Assembly: GCA_019925105.1 (NCBI GenBank)
Contig: JAHGAU010000036.1
Span: forward strand, 372,001-436,000
DNA length: 64,000 bases
Source of the DNA: Niebla homalea
Taxonomy: Eukaryota; Ascomycota; Lecanoromycetes; Lecanorales; Ramalinaceae
Direction: 5' to 3'
Shown: positions 9,390-20,832 of the stretch, one piece after another
How positions within the stretch are numbered: position 1 is the first letter of the stretch
Layout: each line of letters starts with the position of its first letter
Notes under the pieces: generated by a model
Database searches by the model: none
Told to the model about the DNA's origin: nothing
The model's input: only the letters and a program-made list of their open reading frames with translations
Translations under genes and position numbers: made by a program

Positions 9390-12018
9390 ATGTTCATTTA
9401 CTATGCATTGCTTATGTCCTTGCCCTGCGTTCTCCTCGTCTGTCCAGTAGTCGCTTCAAGTTGGTTCATGTCCCGCTTTGAGGACATGCTAGCTGAGAAA
9501 TACCTAGTTGTACCAGTTGCAGCAACAGCGACGGCTTCGTGGAATGGCTTCCCTAGTTTCACACCTATCACAGCTTCACCAAGCACGACATCTGATATAT
9601 GTGAGTGAAAATCATGTGTTGGTGCGAGGATTCTTGTTGATTGAACGGACCGGTAGTCCCTGTCCCATCAGCTTTTGCTACTGCGGATACGGCTGGATAT
9701 CGTCAGCAAATGCAGGCGGAGGTTTGGGCAGCAATGCGGGCGGCGATGATTGTACTGGAGCTTGCGCGTCCTCATATGCGGCTTCCAGCTTGTCCGCCGC
9801 GCACGCTCCCACTAGTACCGAATTTTGCGCCGCAGGCTGCACCCGTCTCCAGGACGTGCGGCAGTACATGTGGCATACCAAATAGCTGCCACGATCACCG
9901 CTGCGACAGTCATATACATTCTGAATCAGAACCAGCAGACGATAAGCACAAAAACAGTGGCAAATACCGAGCTCGACTTTACGAACATTACGACCCCGAC
10001 GGATGTAAACAGTGCCGGAACCAGAACGATCAAGATTACAGCTTCGAGTCTCGATGGCATGTGCTCTACGGTGGTCACATTGTTAGTAACGATACTATTC
10101 GAGGATCAGCTGAAAAAGTCTAACAAAGGGCCAGAACTTTCCCTTCCGTCTTCGTCCAGTACGGTAATGAAGTCGTTTTGAACGGAGCTGTCCCCATAAC
10201 AACGGGAAGCACTTCATGTTCAGAGGTACTGGGCGACAGCGCAATCGCTTTAACTTCACATCCGACTGTGCCCATTCGAGCTCAACGTACACATTCAGTA
10301 GCAATATCTTCTGCTGCCTTCGGAGACCTGGACCACGCCAATGATGCAAAGTATGCTGCTATTAATGAACGTTTCGCTTTAGATCCAAAGGGATGGACAG
10401 TTGAGAACGATCTACCAGGTCTTTTCGATCCTCATTCTGATCTCTACGGTGATGTGGTGGAGCCTTTATTTCCTGATCTTGCCTACCTGGAATGTAGTCT
10501 TTGGGGAGATGTCGTAGTTCAAGAGAAGCCTGCTGTGAAAGCCAACTTTGCAGCCGTTCTCAACGCGAACGGACCGTCACTGTACGTGACACATACCACC
10601 ACATCGCAGGCCACCGCTAGCGGACCTTCGAAGCAGCAACCACCATCTCCTTCCGCACAGCCTGCGACATCTATTGAAGAAGGAAAGCAACCAAGTAATA
10701 CACCAGCGGTTGTTCCGAGCCCGTCCGCAACAGCACATGAGGAGCAGATTGCGAATGCTCAAGATCCGTCAAATACTTCAGGGCCTGAAGCAGATGTTCA
10801 GATTAAAGGATCAATAAGCATAATGACTTCGGGTACTTCTTCGACCCCTGTCTTTCCCCAGGTCAAAGCTACTACCCTTTCCGGCTCACTTCCTGGCGAA
10901 AACCCAAACACGCAAATCTCGACTACTCCTGCCCATGATACCAGTGGCACGAGTGGGCCGAACTCCGGCAGCAATAATGCTGAAGCCGCCGGAAATCAAG
11001 CAATATCGACTCCTGACATCGCACGAAACGCGCCCAGATCATCTACACCTTTCATTGTAGCAGGACAGCTCAAAGGCACCACTGCGATTGCTTCACCTGT
11101 CTAAACGTCCAGACCCAAAGTTCAGGCATTGAACTTGAACAAGCTACGTCAGACAAGTCGATCACGCCTGACTCTTTCAAGATACACCCATCGGAAACTC
11201 CTCCGGCTACGAATGCTGCGGACATAGGCCCTGGCACAACCGCAATGGCCGCGATTATTTCGAATGGTCAAACACTATACCTAAGCGCCGGATGGGGACA
11301 AGTTGTAGCTGAGCAAACAATACAGCCTGGCTCAACAGTCATTTTAGGCTCAGGCATTTATGCAACAACAATTGCCTCACAACTTGCGTCAAAAGGCTAC
11401 GTAAATGTCTTGGTAGGACCCAGCAGCTCACAGCTTTCCCAAGTTCCAAGGACTACCGCACTGCCTCCAGTTGTTTTCAACGGCGAGACGCTTTCCCCCG
11501 CCACGGGCACGGCGTCAGGATATGCTGTGGGCAATGAAATTATTGTACCCGGCTCAAAGATCATCCTGGGCTCGGGTGTTTCCCCAACGACAATTGCTCT
11601 ACAATCAGCATCGAATGGCAACCTGATCATCATTGTAGGATCAAGCAGCTCAGAACTCCCCCAACCGCCACTCGCCAGGTCGTCCATGACGCAATTGCCA
11701 CCGTTCACCATAGGCAGTCAGACGGTCTCGGCAAATGACAGGGGACAATACATCATCGGAAGTCAGGCAGTGACAGCTGGTGACGCAGTAACTGTTTCGG
11801 GCACACTCGTGTCGATTGGCCCAAGCGCGACAGATGTGTCGAGCACTGAAGCGCTGCGTCCTTACATCGTGGGTGGGCTTGGAGCTGTTCCAGGAGCTGG
11901 TCCGAATGCAACGACATCACCTTTAGCGTTTGAGGGACATGGCGAAAGGTTACGGCGCTCGTTCGCCACATGCTGTGCTGCTGTCGGAGTGATCATCATT
12001 ACAGTAATGTGTGCGTAA
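9390..12018 (+). CDS. Secreted Ser/Thr-rich repeat protein (gene A of a tandem pair), tentative five-exon model
   Basis: Coding-like sequence runs through all three frames. A phase-consistent model is 9390-9600, 9716-9844, 9886-10081, 10129-11056 and 11113-12018, about 789 residues. The N-terminus is signal-peptide-like (CVLLVCPVVAS). Next come a Gly/Cys-rich segment (GGDDCTGACASSYA) and a segment containing SAGTRTIKI. The middle is Ser/Thr/Pro-rich. Near the C-terminus are at least two copies of a 55-60 residue unit with the core PGS(T/K)(V/I)ILGSG and a shorter related unit with YIIGSQAVTAG, like repeats in large extracellular proteins of ascomycetes. The protein ends in a hydrophobic stretch (AVGVIIITVM). 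The introns are 41-115 bases; two have non-ideal donors (GTCTCC, GTAGCA). A decayed or frameshifted gene is the main alternative. Confidence 0.5.
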
Positions 12019-12571
12019 TACTGCACGGGAGGGGTCCATGGGGGGGAGAGTACTTATATCAACCTGTGAATATTCCGTTTGAAGACTTGGCTGCATACAT
12101 TGAGTGGTCACAACATCACTTCCTCGCAAAGGGTACATCGATGGATAATTTTACTCGACCAAGATAATGGCTCAAGCGAGCGGTCGCACTTTTGCAGCTA
12201 GATACATTACGATGAACCTGTTTCACATTCATGACGGGAAAGAATCCGCCCTGAGGCTCAGCAACTTAGCATCGTCGACATCGTCAGCCACGCCGCACAC
12301 CATGGAAGAGGCATATGGAAGGCAGCTTCTTGAAACAATGCTAATATCCTAGCCGCATCACAGTAGTTCCACAACGTGAGTCTGCTCCAGCTCAAGGCTC
12401 GCTGGCTAATGTTCAACTTCCTCACGGTCTAGGAACAATGCTACTGTGGGTTGGAGGATTTGATAAAAATCTCGCCATGCTGCCGATTCGACGCTTGCTT
12501 TCTGCGTGTGTCCGTGGTGCCAGCGTGATTTGCATTCATCGTTACGTCCAGCTTTTGCTTTGAGCCGCAAT
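12019..12571. other. Spacer between the tandem secreted-protein genes
   Basis: No convincing gene. It must contain the 3' end of gene A and the promoter of gene B. Confidence 0.5.
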
Positions 12572-15285
12572 ATGTTCCCTTTCTTGTTCAGCATTCTCCT
12601 GCAGTCTTTGCTCTTCACACCTCTTGCAGCGTCCAAAGTAGTGGCAATAGGATACACCTCAAGTGTTGATCCAGCCTGTTTGTTGCCCGTCACAACCCTA
12701 TGTTCGACCTGCTGGATAGTGACCGATGTCGCCGAATCTGCCAGTATGCTACAGTCGGATCCAAATCTCAGTGCATACGTGATACCTCCGACCTGTCCAT
12801 CACCATCTAGTCGAGCGGCATTGGAGGCAAAACCTGCCGCCAGGCTCAAAGCCGACCCATCATCCCTGGCGTAGGGCGCAGCGACCACAACAGATGCTGC
12901 GATGCCAGGTCAGGGCGTTGTGAAAGCTGTGGTCAGCCCCACCGCTGGCCCAGACATGGTCAACAGAATGAAGCAAGCGCAGGCTGTGGACCAGCCAGCA
13001 CCTTCCGTGACTTCACCGGTGCCAGCAACAGGGCAAATGGGCCAGGGTACTCCAGGCAATGTAATCGATGGCACCACATCAGATGCAATACCTGAGCAGC
13101 GACCAGCAGTAGATGCTCTGACTGCTGTAAGGTTAAAGGAACAAGGTAATGTCGTACAAGCTCCGGCAGATCCAACGACAGGCCCGACAGCCCAAGAAGG
13201 CGTGCAGCAGAAAGCGCAAGCACTGGACTCGAATGCCAACCAAGCAGCAGCCGCGCCAGCCTCGACGACGGTCGGGCCTCGACCTGGAGGCGCATCTGCT
13301 GTCATTGCGAACCTCATTGCCAGTCAGAAGGGTCAAGCTCCGGGAGCCAGGCAGCAGAATGCACTAACAGTAAACCCAAATGTGAACCAGGCACCAGCCT
13401 CTGTGACACCAGTGGTTACACCTCAAGCCCAGCAAACCCAAGACCAGACAGGCCAGGGTCAGAAGACAGTCGACCAAAAGGCCGAAGATCAGAAGGCAGC
13501 GGATCAGAAAGCCGCTGATCAGAAAGCTGCAGACCAAAGCGCTCAGAATCAGCAGGCACAAGGACAACAAGCTCAAGGTCAACAGGCCCAGGTTCAAGAG
13601 GCTCACGGTCAACAGGCTCACGGTCAACAGGCTCACGGTCAACAAGTCCAAGACCAAACAAATCCAGACCAAAAGGCCGCAAACCTGAAGGACGCAAATC
13701 AAAAGGCTGCAGACCGAGAAGTTCAAGATCAGGAAGCTCAGGGCCCAACTCAAGGTCAAGGCCAACAGGATGAAACTCAGCAAGCCCAAAATCAACAACA
13801 ACACCAACAACAAGCTCGGCTAGATCAGAGTCAGCAACAACAGGGCCAGGCTCAAGGCCAGCAAGCCCCAATCCAACAAGCCCAGAGCCAGCAGCAAGAA
13901 GCTCAATCAACGCCAAATCACCAAGTCCTGCACAACCAGAATCAAGACCAACAACCACAAGATCAGCAAAAGCAGAACCAGCCTGCCCAAACTCAGCAAA
14001 CCACAGAGCAGGCTGAAGATCACCAACAAGACAGCCCCCACTCTCAAAATCAGCAAGCTCAAGGTCGACAAAACACCAGTGGAGAGAGCGGCCAGCAACA
14101 AAGCCAGCAAGCTCCAAACAACGCAAATCCTCAAAGCCAAGCACGGGTGATTGCTCCTGAAGTGGCCTCCGGCTCTGCCACAGGTATGCCTAGCGGAGTA
14201 CCTTCAACGACCCCAGCGGACGTGAGTACAAATGATCACTGGAGAATTTTCAAGTCAAGGTGAGATCCAAAAAGGCCCTTCGGCCGGTGACAGTGTTCTC
14301 AACGGACTTTCGCCAGGCCCGAATCCTATCAATCCCGGAGGTAGCACAGTAGGAGCAGTACCATCAATTACCATGAAGCCCAATCCTGCATCATCTTTTC
14401 CCTCCATCACCGCACCGAGGCTGCGGACTTACCTGAGCGGCTACCACACGTTCATCTCAGACCTTGCCCAGCAGAATCCAGGTGCTGGCACCGGCAGCAA
14501 GATCCTAACATCAGCCGCAACCGAGTGTATCCACTTATGGGCGTTGCAACTAACGCCAGCATCCCCGCGACTCGCCACTGCACCTACGCCACCGGCGCCG
14601 GCACACTCCTACCGCCAACAACGTAAACCCTGCTCCTACCGAACTCGAGCGTCGCCAATGCATATGCCGACAGTTGCGAACCACCAGAACCCGTCTGGCC
14701 AGCAATCGAAGCCACACCAATCACCTACACCAGCGCCGGCCAAACCCTGGTCTCAACACAAACCCATAGTCGACCCCAGGCGCCCAGGCCAATACTAACG
14801 GTGGGAAACCAGAAGTCACCGCGCTGCCCGCCGCGGCGCTCACTTCCTTAAAGCCACTCACCCATACCTCCGCCGGCCAGCTCTTCGTCTCCACCCGCAC
14901 GCAGCTCTTCCCGAAGCCCAGCGCCGCCACAAATGCCCATGCCAACGAGACCCAACCGGAGAACGCCCCCGAACAAGCAGTAGCCGCCCACCACCAGGCC
15001 GCCACCTCGCTCCTCGCCCACCATGATTCGACCTACATGCGCAGATCCGAGACTCTCATCATCTCGACACGGACGAGCATATCCTCATACACGACAACAA
15101 ACCCCCTCCCTACCTCCGGTATCGTAGGGTCGTCACCACCAGGGGTATCGCAGTCGCTGGCACTGGTGGTGGACGGCCAAACGAGAATCATCAGTGGAGT
15201 AGCCGCTTACTCCACCGCCGCGACGGGGGTGTGGTACAGCAATATCGAGACTGTGGGGATCGGGGTGGTGATGTGGATTTTGTGA
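12572..15285 (+). CDS. Secreted Gln-rich pentapeptide-repeat protein (gene B of a tandem pair), 3' exons unresolved
   Basis: The start at 12572 gives a strong signal peptide (FLFSILLQSLLFTPLAAS). Exon 1 (12572-12743) is followed by an intron from GTATGC to CAG that removes an in-frame TAG at 12872. Exon 2 (12882-14183) encodes about 430 residues, mainly Gln, Ala, Asp and Pro, with a five-residue periodic repeat. A third exon from 14260 continues in phase (GEIQKGPSAGDS). Beyond about 14480 coding-like sequence changes frame at least twice; the last open segment, about 14761-15285, ends in GIGVVMWIL. I could not choose those exons uniquely, so the 3' part may be spliced or damaged. The design suggests a wall or surface protein. 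Gene A lies directly upstream in the same orientation. Confidence 0.5.
13472..13742 (+). repeat. 15-base coding minisatellite (pentapeptide repeats)
   Basis: About 18 tandem, imperfect 15-base units encode pentapeptides such as DQKAA, GQQAQ and GQQAH (consensus D/G-Q-K/Q-A-x). The first four units are nearly identical, as are the GQQAQ and GQQAH blocks, which indicates recent local duplication. A looser Gln-rich tract continues to about 14110. Confidence 0.85.
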
Positions 15286-16603
15286 TCCGCGCTGGCTGGC
15301 TGTGGCGGGAGAGATAGATGGTCATGTGGATATCGGCCGTGACAGACCGAGTCTCCTTCCATATGACCGTCACAATGAAATTCATCCAAATATGATTCAC
15401 TTCCATTTCACATATTACCAAATTAAATCACTCACATTTCATTCTGTCCGGTCTATGGCTGCTTAGATACTAACTTTCCTCTTAATGGTCTACCCCCTTT
15501 GCTACGGCAATATCTTTGGCTTGACCAGGGGTAACAGAGTGGCCAAAGATGGATTCAACGTCCGAGAACTCCATTTTTCTATACAAGGAGGAGTGCTGGA
15601 CAGCCATGGGTCAGAATAGATACGTCTGTGAGTGAGCTGCTTGGCGTTTCGGATTGCTTGCTCTGTACCGGTCTGCCACCATTAGTTTGATACGACCGAA
15701 CTTCGAAGACCGAGGCGTTTATGATAGGAGGTGGGGAAAATCCGACACTGGTCAGCGGTAGGTGTGTGTTCTTTGCTGGCATGAGTGCTGCTGAATCGGG
15801 GGATGTTATGGCGAGTCTATTATGTGACTGCCACAGGATTCTCTTTAAATTCAAACACTGTTCGTTATCGCCGTTTGCCCTGCGCAATGCAGCATGGGGT
15901 GATGAAGTGGCGACACGTTCAATGTCGGAGGCCGGGAAAGGTTCTTTAAGTACCTGGAGTTGAATGCTCGATAGCTAGGTGGTAATAAACCTGGTACGTA
16001 GCTGCCTCTATTGTGATTATTGCAGGCTTCTTGCTACCCACCTTTCAACTTTATCATCTAAATTTCAGCAAACGGTAGCAACGAGGAAGCAGTCCTAGAT
16101 ATTATCCCATTAACATAATGTCATAAAAGGCACTTTTTCTAGAACCTCGGGTCAGTATGGGAGGATCAGAGGTTGTAACGTGCCTGGCCACTGTTTGGCT
16201 AAATTTCGAAATTCCTGGCTCTGTTCTGTCCCCGGCATATCGCAATTATTTAAGAATTGCAAGCGGTACAAAGTTATATGAAGGTCCCGGATCCAACGCT
16301 GGAGGAGGATGTTGGTGCGGAGTGGGATTAGTGGCTGGAACATAAAACGCGTAGAGGATACTTTGGGTTTTTGTCCACCTCGAGATGAGGGATGTCTTCG
16401 TTGAGATCTTGAATAGGGTACTGGAGCAAGGGAAATCCAGAGTACAAAAGGAAAATGGGGGAAGGACAAGTTGCGGATTGTCGCCTTGCAGAGGTATGCA
16501 AAGTCCTGCCAACCCGACACCAGTGAAATAAAGCGTTGGCTTGAGAAAAAGGATTCATTCAAAGTCGTTTTCTCCAACAGAACCCCTAAGCTCCATCAAT
16601 CCG
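15286..16603. other. Gene-free stretch, about 1.3 kb
   Basis: Short frames on both strands, none with recognisable features. It is the 3' region of two convergent genes. Confidence 0.6.
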
Positions 16604-17639
16604 CTATGAAAAGTCGTCCTCGTGCTTCTCTATCTGGTTTTTGATCCTGCATTCGCGCACGTTAGCGACACCAACCTCAATGATCAGAACCCAATACAGT
16701 AGTGTCCACAGGGAGGGAGATGGATGACGCACCTCAACAACATGGTCGTGAACCACGGACTCAACGGACTCAGCTGATCATATCTAAACAACTTCTCGGC
16801 AAAAGCCTCACTATCCCCCGCCTCCACCGCATCCGCCAGATCCACCAACAGCGCACACTCCCTCGTCTGCGCAAACCCCGGATCCAGCTCCCGGTATGAA
16901 TCCAACGCCCTCCTCGCTCCAATAATGTCATGGGCCAGATGGCATATGCCACCTCTGAGCAAGTAATCCTTGACACTGAACCTCATCAAATTATTACTCA
17001 CGCTCTGCCTCGCGACATGTTCATAATGCTGTATCGCGGGCGTGTAATCGCCATCCAATGCCGCCAAATCTCCAGCTTTCAAAGCAAGTTTGTTCGCGAG
17101 CGCGGCGGCATTGTCGTCTTCGTACCAGCGCGAGGCATCCTCGTATGCGGAGCGGGCTTCTTTGTGGTCCTGGATTTCTTCGTAGAGTTCGGCGAGGTAT
17201 TGTTTTTGTGTGGCGGCGCGGCGAAAGTTGCCCTTGGACAGGTAATGGTCGATGGCTTGGGAGAGGACGCGGGCGGCGTCTTGCGGGGAAGGTTTGCGGT
17301 AGGCTTTGTAGGCTTCTTGGAGGGTGTTGGCCATGTCATCGGGTTCGCTGAGTTTGTTTTTTTGGAGTGATGCCGCCTAGATATAATCAGCACAGGGAAC
17401 GTTGTAGAAAGTGTAGATGAGTTTGCAGCAGGTGTTGGAGGAAAGGGACTGACTTGTTCATATGCCCGACCAGCTTCAACCCCATTTTGTTGTAACCGGA
17501 ATGCGTTCGCTGCCTTTGTGTATAGTTCAACCGCATTCTCATACTTGTCTGTCTTGCCTCCGAAGAAGCTGAAGCCCGAGCCAGCGCTCGAGGCGGCTTT
17601 GTTGGCCTGCGAAAGCAGCGCAGTGGGGTCTTGCGCCAT
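16604..17639 (-). CDS. SEC17: Alpha-SNAP, SNARE disassembly adaptor
   Basis: Three exons, 17639-17454, 17376-16733 and 16646-16604, give about 290 residues, close to yeast Sec17 (292). The protein is all-helical and TPR-like from start to end, with family signatures such as YENAVELYTKAANAF, KNFRR-type helices (GNFRRAATQKQYLAELYE) and the acidic C-terminus EKHEDDFS. The last exon supplies only 14 residues and is joined in phase 2 to LLLR. Alpha-SNAP recruits the AAA ATPase NSF/Sec18 to SNARE complexes after membrane fusion and stimulates their disassembly in the cytosol. Splice sites and phases agree throughout, so confidence is high. Confidence 0.95.
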
Positions 17640-17919
17640 GTTTGGGAGACCAATGAATAGATGGTGAGATTGAAGGATGAAAGCGCGTTATAGTCGTACA
17701 AGGCTCATGAATCCAATCCAGATGTTGAGTTTAAAATCACTGAAATAGTCAGTTGATAGCCTGTCTTACGTGTGTAAGTGCATGCTCGTAGTAGGCTGAC
17801 GTCGTATTCAAAACTTATGTAAGCTATGATGTTTATCTGGCCAATCAGAGAGAGGAAAACGGCAGATCCAGCAGCCTAGGTTTATAGGGAGTTCAGACAT
17901 TTTGTGTAACATTTGTAAT

Positions 17920-19431
17920 TTATCCCGGCATCGTCCATAATGACTTCGATGGCTCAATATGCGCCCTCTCAGTGCCTGTGCTTGAGACCGGATCCTTTCC
18001 GTGCTCGTCCACCACTTCTAAAGGGTCTGTCTCCTCCGTCGTCTCCATCGGTCCATCCATACCTGGAGGGGGCAATGCCCACCGAGGAAGCGGTGACTCG
18101 TAAGTCCATTTGCCCTTTGAGCACGCGTATCGTTTCGCATGCAAATAGATACCCAACTCGTGCACTCCCGGATCACTATACAGCGGTGTATCGCACACGT
18201 CGCATACAGAACCCGTCAGCTTCTCCGCCTTCTTCTTGTTGTACTCCTCCATCATGTCATCATGATAAGCCATGGCTTCTGCTACCTCGTCTTTTCCCAT
18301 CTTGGAGAGTCGTGTGATGATGTCCTCGTCATCGTCAGGTTTGTCGTCGCCAACTGCTAGGTGGGGCCCAAAGACACGTTGGTTGCAGTATATCGGATCG
18401 TTGGAGATGGGATGGCCCAAGTATTGCAAATGGACACGCAATTGATGCGTGCGCCCGGTGACTGGTCGGCACCGGACAATCGAATGGCCTTCCTGTGCCT
18501 TCCAGCCCATCTTTGAGTCTCGAGCCTTTTCCCTCTCGGTCCTCAAATCCAGCTGCTCGACCTTCCTTTCTCGCTCAGCCTTGGAAGGGGGATAGTACGC
18601 CAGACGCTTGAAGACAGTCTTCGCATCTTTGCCACTTGCGCGCGCTCTGTTGAGTCCAAGCTTTGGGCTTATCTGCATAACCGGCTGCTCGCAGACAATG
18701 TCTTCTTCGGGGAATTCCCCAATGACCCGTGCGACATATTCCTTCTTCACCGTCCTGTCCTGAATCTGCATATTGATCTTTTCTGCCGCCTTCGAATTTT
18801 TGCCGATGAACATCACCCCGCTTGTCAAGCGATCGAGCCGATTGCATGGCAGGGGATTCCACTGGTAGCCTCTCTCTGCGCGCATTATTTCGATAATGGA
18901 GTTGTAATTGTACCTACCCGCTGGATGTACTGGCACGCCAGCAGGCTTATCGATGACTATCATGTCATTGTCCTCGTGGACTATGCCAACATCCTGCGCC
19001 GTCACTGGAGGCTCATGTCGATGCAGTGTGTGCGAAATAACCTCGCCGTTCTTTACGGTGTAATTGGTAGGCACAGCCTTGCCATTGACGACAACCTTTC
19101 CCTGCTCTATTGCGTCTTTCTAGACTGCATCAGGTAACGCCTTAAATCCACAATAATGATCAGCTCTCACATAGTAGGCTAACGGTCTATCCCTGAATTC
19201 AGTGGCAAAGATATCGAGTAATTCCCTCCCCCTCCATCTTTGCTTGCAATTTGTATTGTATGTCCAATGGTATGGGTGGACTTTGCGGAGAGAATCTTCG
19301 AAGTAGTACGGTCTCGGCCAAGGGTCTGCAGGCGTTGTGACTACTGCTGGAGGTTCTTGAAAATCGTTTCCATACTTTTGCCGATGGTCCTCACGGTCAA
19401 GCAACGCTTGAGGTACTGCAGTAAGGGCCAT
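17920..19431 (-). CDS. PUS9: tRNA pseudouridine synthase, RluA/Pus9 family
   Basis: Two exons, 19431-19171 and 19119-17920, give about 486 residues; the 51-base intron (GTGAGA...CTAG) joins AYY to KDAIEQG. An N-terminal S4-like RNA-binding region ([17 protein letters not shown]) precedes the RluA-type catalytic domain. The active-site motif RLDRLTSG places the catalytic Asp at about residue 183. [17 protein letters not shown] is the second family signature. A C-terminal extension has a CxxC pair (CDVCDTPLY) and a later Cys, possibly metal-binding. Yeast Pus9 and Pus8/Rib2 make pseudouridine 32 in tRNA. No C-terminal deaminase domain is seen, which favours a Pus9-type protein over Rib2. Confidence 0.9.
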
Positions 19432-19981
19432 TGATGGGCTCTTCCAAAGACCTTTTCGCGCAAGATGCGTGATTATACGAGATGATTGAGCCAGTGAAAA
19501 GGTTCAATATCTAAACGAAATGTGAGGGTTCGACACTGCGTCTTGGTCCATTCTGAGTCGTGATGCGGGAATAGCCGCCGGGAATAGATGTGAGCATCTT
19601 ATTAGCGTATACATAATCGATGTCATTTCCTGATTCCACCTCCACCCCAAATTTCTTCGCAATACTTACGATTATTCCGTCAAATCAATATATCTTGCGA
19701 ATCTGAAGACGTAGATTGAATCAGTAGATGTAAATCTTCGATTTATATGTACAAATTTCTTCGTGAAAACCAAAAACTTCGATTTTCCGGGGGGCTTCTG
19801 AGGAACTAAAGAGTGGGAAGTTAAGCCAAAATTTTGGGGGTCCGGGTGGAGTCAAAACGCCAAGGAAATGACATCGATTATGAATACGTTAATATTGCAT
19901 TCCTTCAATCTTTCAGACACCGTCCCCATCACCGAGCAAACCATGGGCTAGCACTCACCCCTTTCAGTCGTGTTCGTAAAT
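19432..19981. other. Divergent promoter region, PUS9 / thioesterase
   Basis: No supported gene; A/T-rich in places (about 19680-19800). It should carry the promoters of both flanking genes. Confidence 0.55.
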
Positions 19982-20446
19982 ATGTCTTCGAAAACCCTAA
20001 AAGATCGTCGTCGGGCTGATTATCGCTACCATCTTGAATACCGGACGCGATGGAGTGATAACGACATGTATGATCATATGAACAACAGCGTCTACTCCTT
20101 TCTGTTCGATTCCATCATTAACGCGTATCTCATGGAGCAGTGCGGCCGCAACCCAGCCTCGTCTGAAACGATTGGTCTCGTTGTTACTTCTCATTGTGAC
20201 TTCTTTGGGTCCGTGGCGTTTCCAAGTATTGTTGATCTCGGCTTGCGGGTGAACAAGCTCGGTAAATCTAGTGTGACTTACGAGGTAGGCGTTTTTGAAC
20301 GTGGCAGCGATGATGTACGTGCCGTCGGTGGGTATACCCATGTTTTTGTTGACCGAAAAACGAATCGGCCCCTGGCACCTAGCATAAATGACCAGATACG
20401 TAAGGGCCTGGAGAAAATTTGTACTGAAGGAACCGCAAAATTGTGA
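19982..20446 (+). CDS. Hotdog-fold acyl-CoA thioesterase (4HBT/YbgC-FadM type)
   Basis: A single exon of 154 residues from the ATG at 19982; an ATG 12 bases upstream is also in frame. The motif WSDNDMYDHMNNSVY is the 4HBT catalytic signature, with Asp and His followed by Asn-Asn at the start of the hotdog helix. The rest follows the fold: a CDFFGSVAFPSIVDLGLRV strand pair, then GKSSVTYEVGVFE, then VGGYTHVFVDR. Length matches the family (130-160 residues). Such enzymes hydrolyse acyl-CoA thioesters; the acyl group preferred here cannot be read from sequence. No targeting signal is obvious. Confidence 0.88.
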   Translation: MSSKTLKDRRRADYRYHLEYRTRWSDNDMYDHMNNSVYSFLFDSIINAYLMEQCGRNPASSETIGLVVTSHCDFFGSVAFPSIVDLGLRVNKLGKSSVTYEVGVFERGSDDVRAVGGYTHVFVDRKTNRPLAPSINDQIRKGLEKICTEGTAKL

Positions 20447-20832
20447 TCCTCGCGGTATTACAACTAGTTCGGCCACTAAAAAGCTCCTGCGAGGCCATGA
20501 ATGCAGAGCATTACGATCTCCGTGAGATGGCAACCGCCTGGTGCAGCTCGGCTCGTCCTAAGGGTAAAGTGAAAAGAACTTGCACAACGAACATTGAAAG
20601 ATTTATCGAGAGACTCTGTCATCAAGTCCAGCCGTGATGCTCGATATCATCTCGATCCACAAAGAAGATTCTACGTGAATTACAAAAGGCATTTCCAACG
20701 TTTCATGATCTTGACTAGCAACAATGCATGCTCCGCTTACCGCCTCAATTGACTCAATTGTTGTCTGAAAACCGACCTCTGGGGACTTCTTGCCGTGCCC
20801 AGATATCTTCAAGCCTCGAATGACCAGCCCGT
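20447..20832. other. Intergenic between convergent genes
   Basis: No supported gene; 3' ends of the thioesterase and the hydrolase. Confidence 0.55.

Noticed and set aside
12872..12874. In-frame TAG between the signal-peptide part and the Gln-rich part of gene B, first read as a nonsense mutation
   Set aside because: An intron with a GTATGC donor (12744) and CAG acceptor (12881) removes it and keeps the frame.
13416..14144. Long - strand open frame of about 240 codons opposite the Gln-rich repeat
   Set aside because: Repetitive CAG/CAA-rich DNA keeps all frames open; the Leu/Ala-rich product is a shadow of gene B, which has the signal peptide and splice sites.
16152..16577. Open frame of about 140 codons on the - strand
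   Set aside because: No recognisable feature; sits in the 3' region of SEC17.
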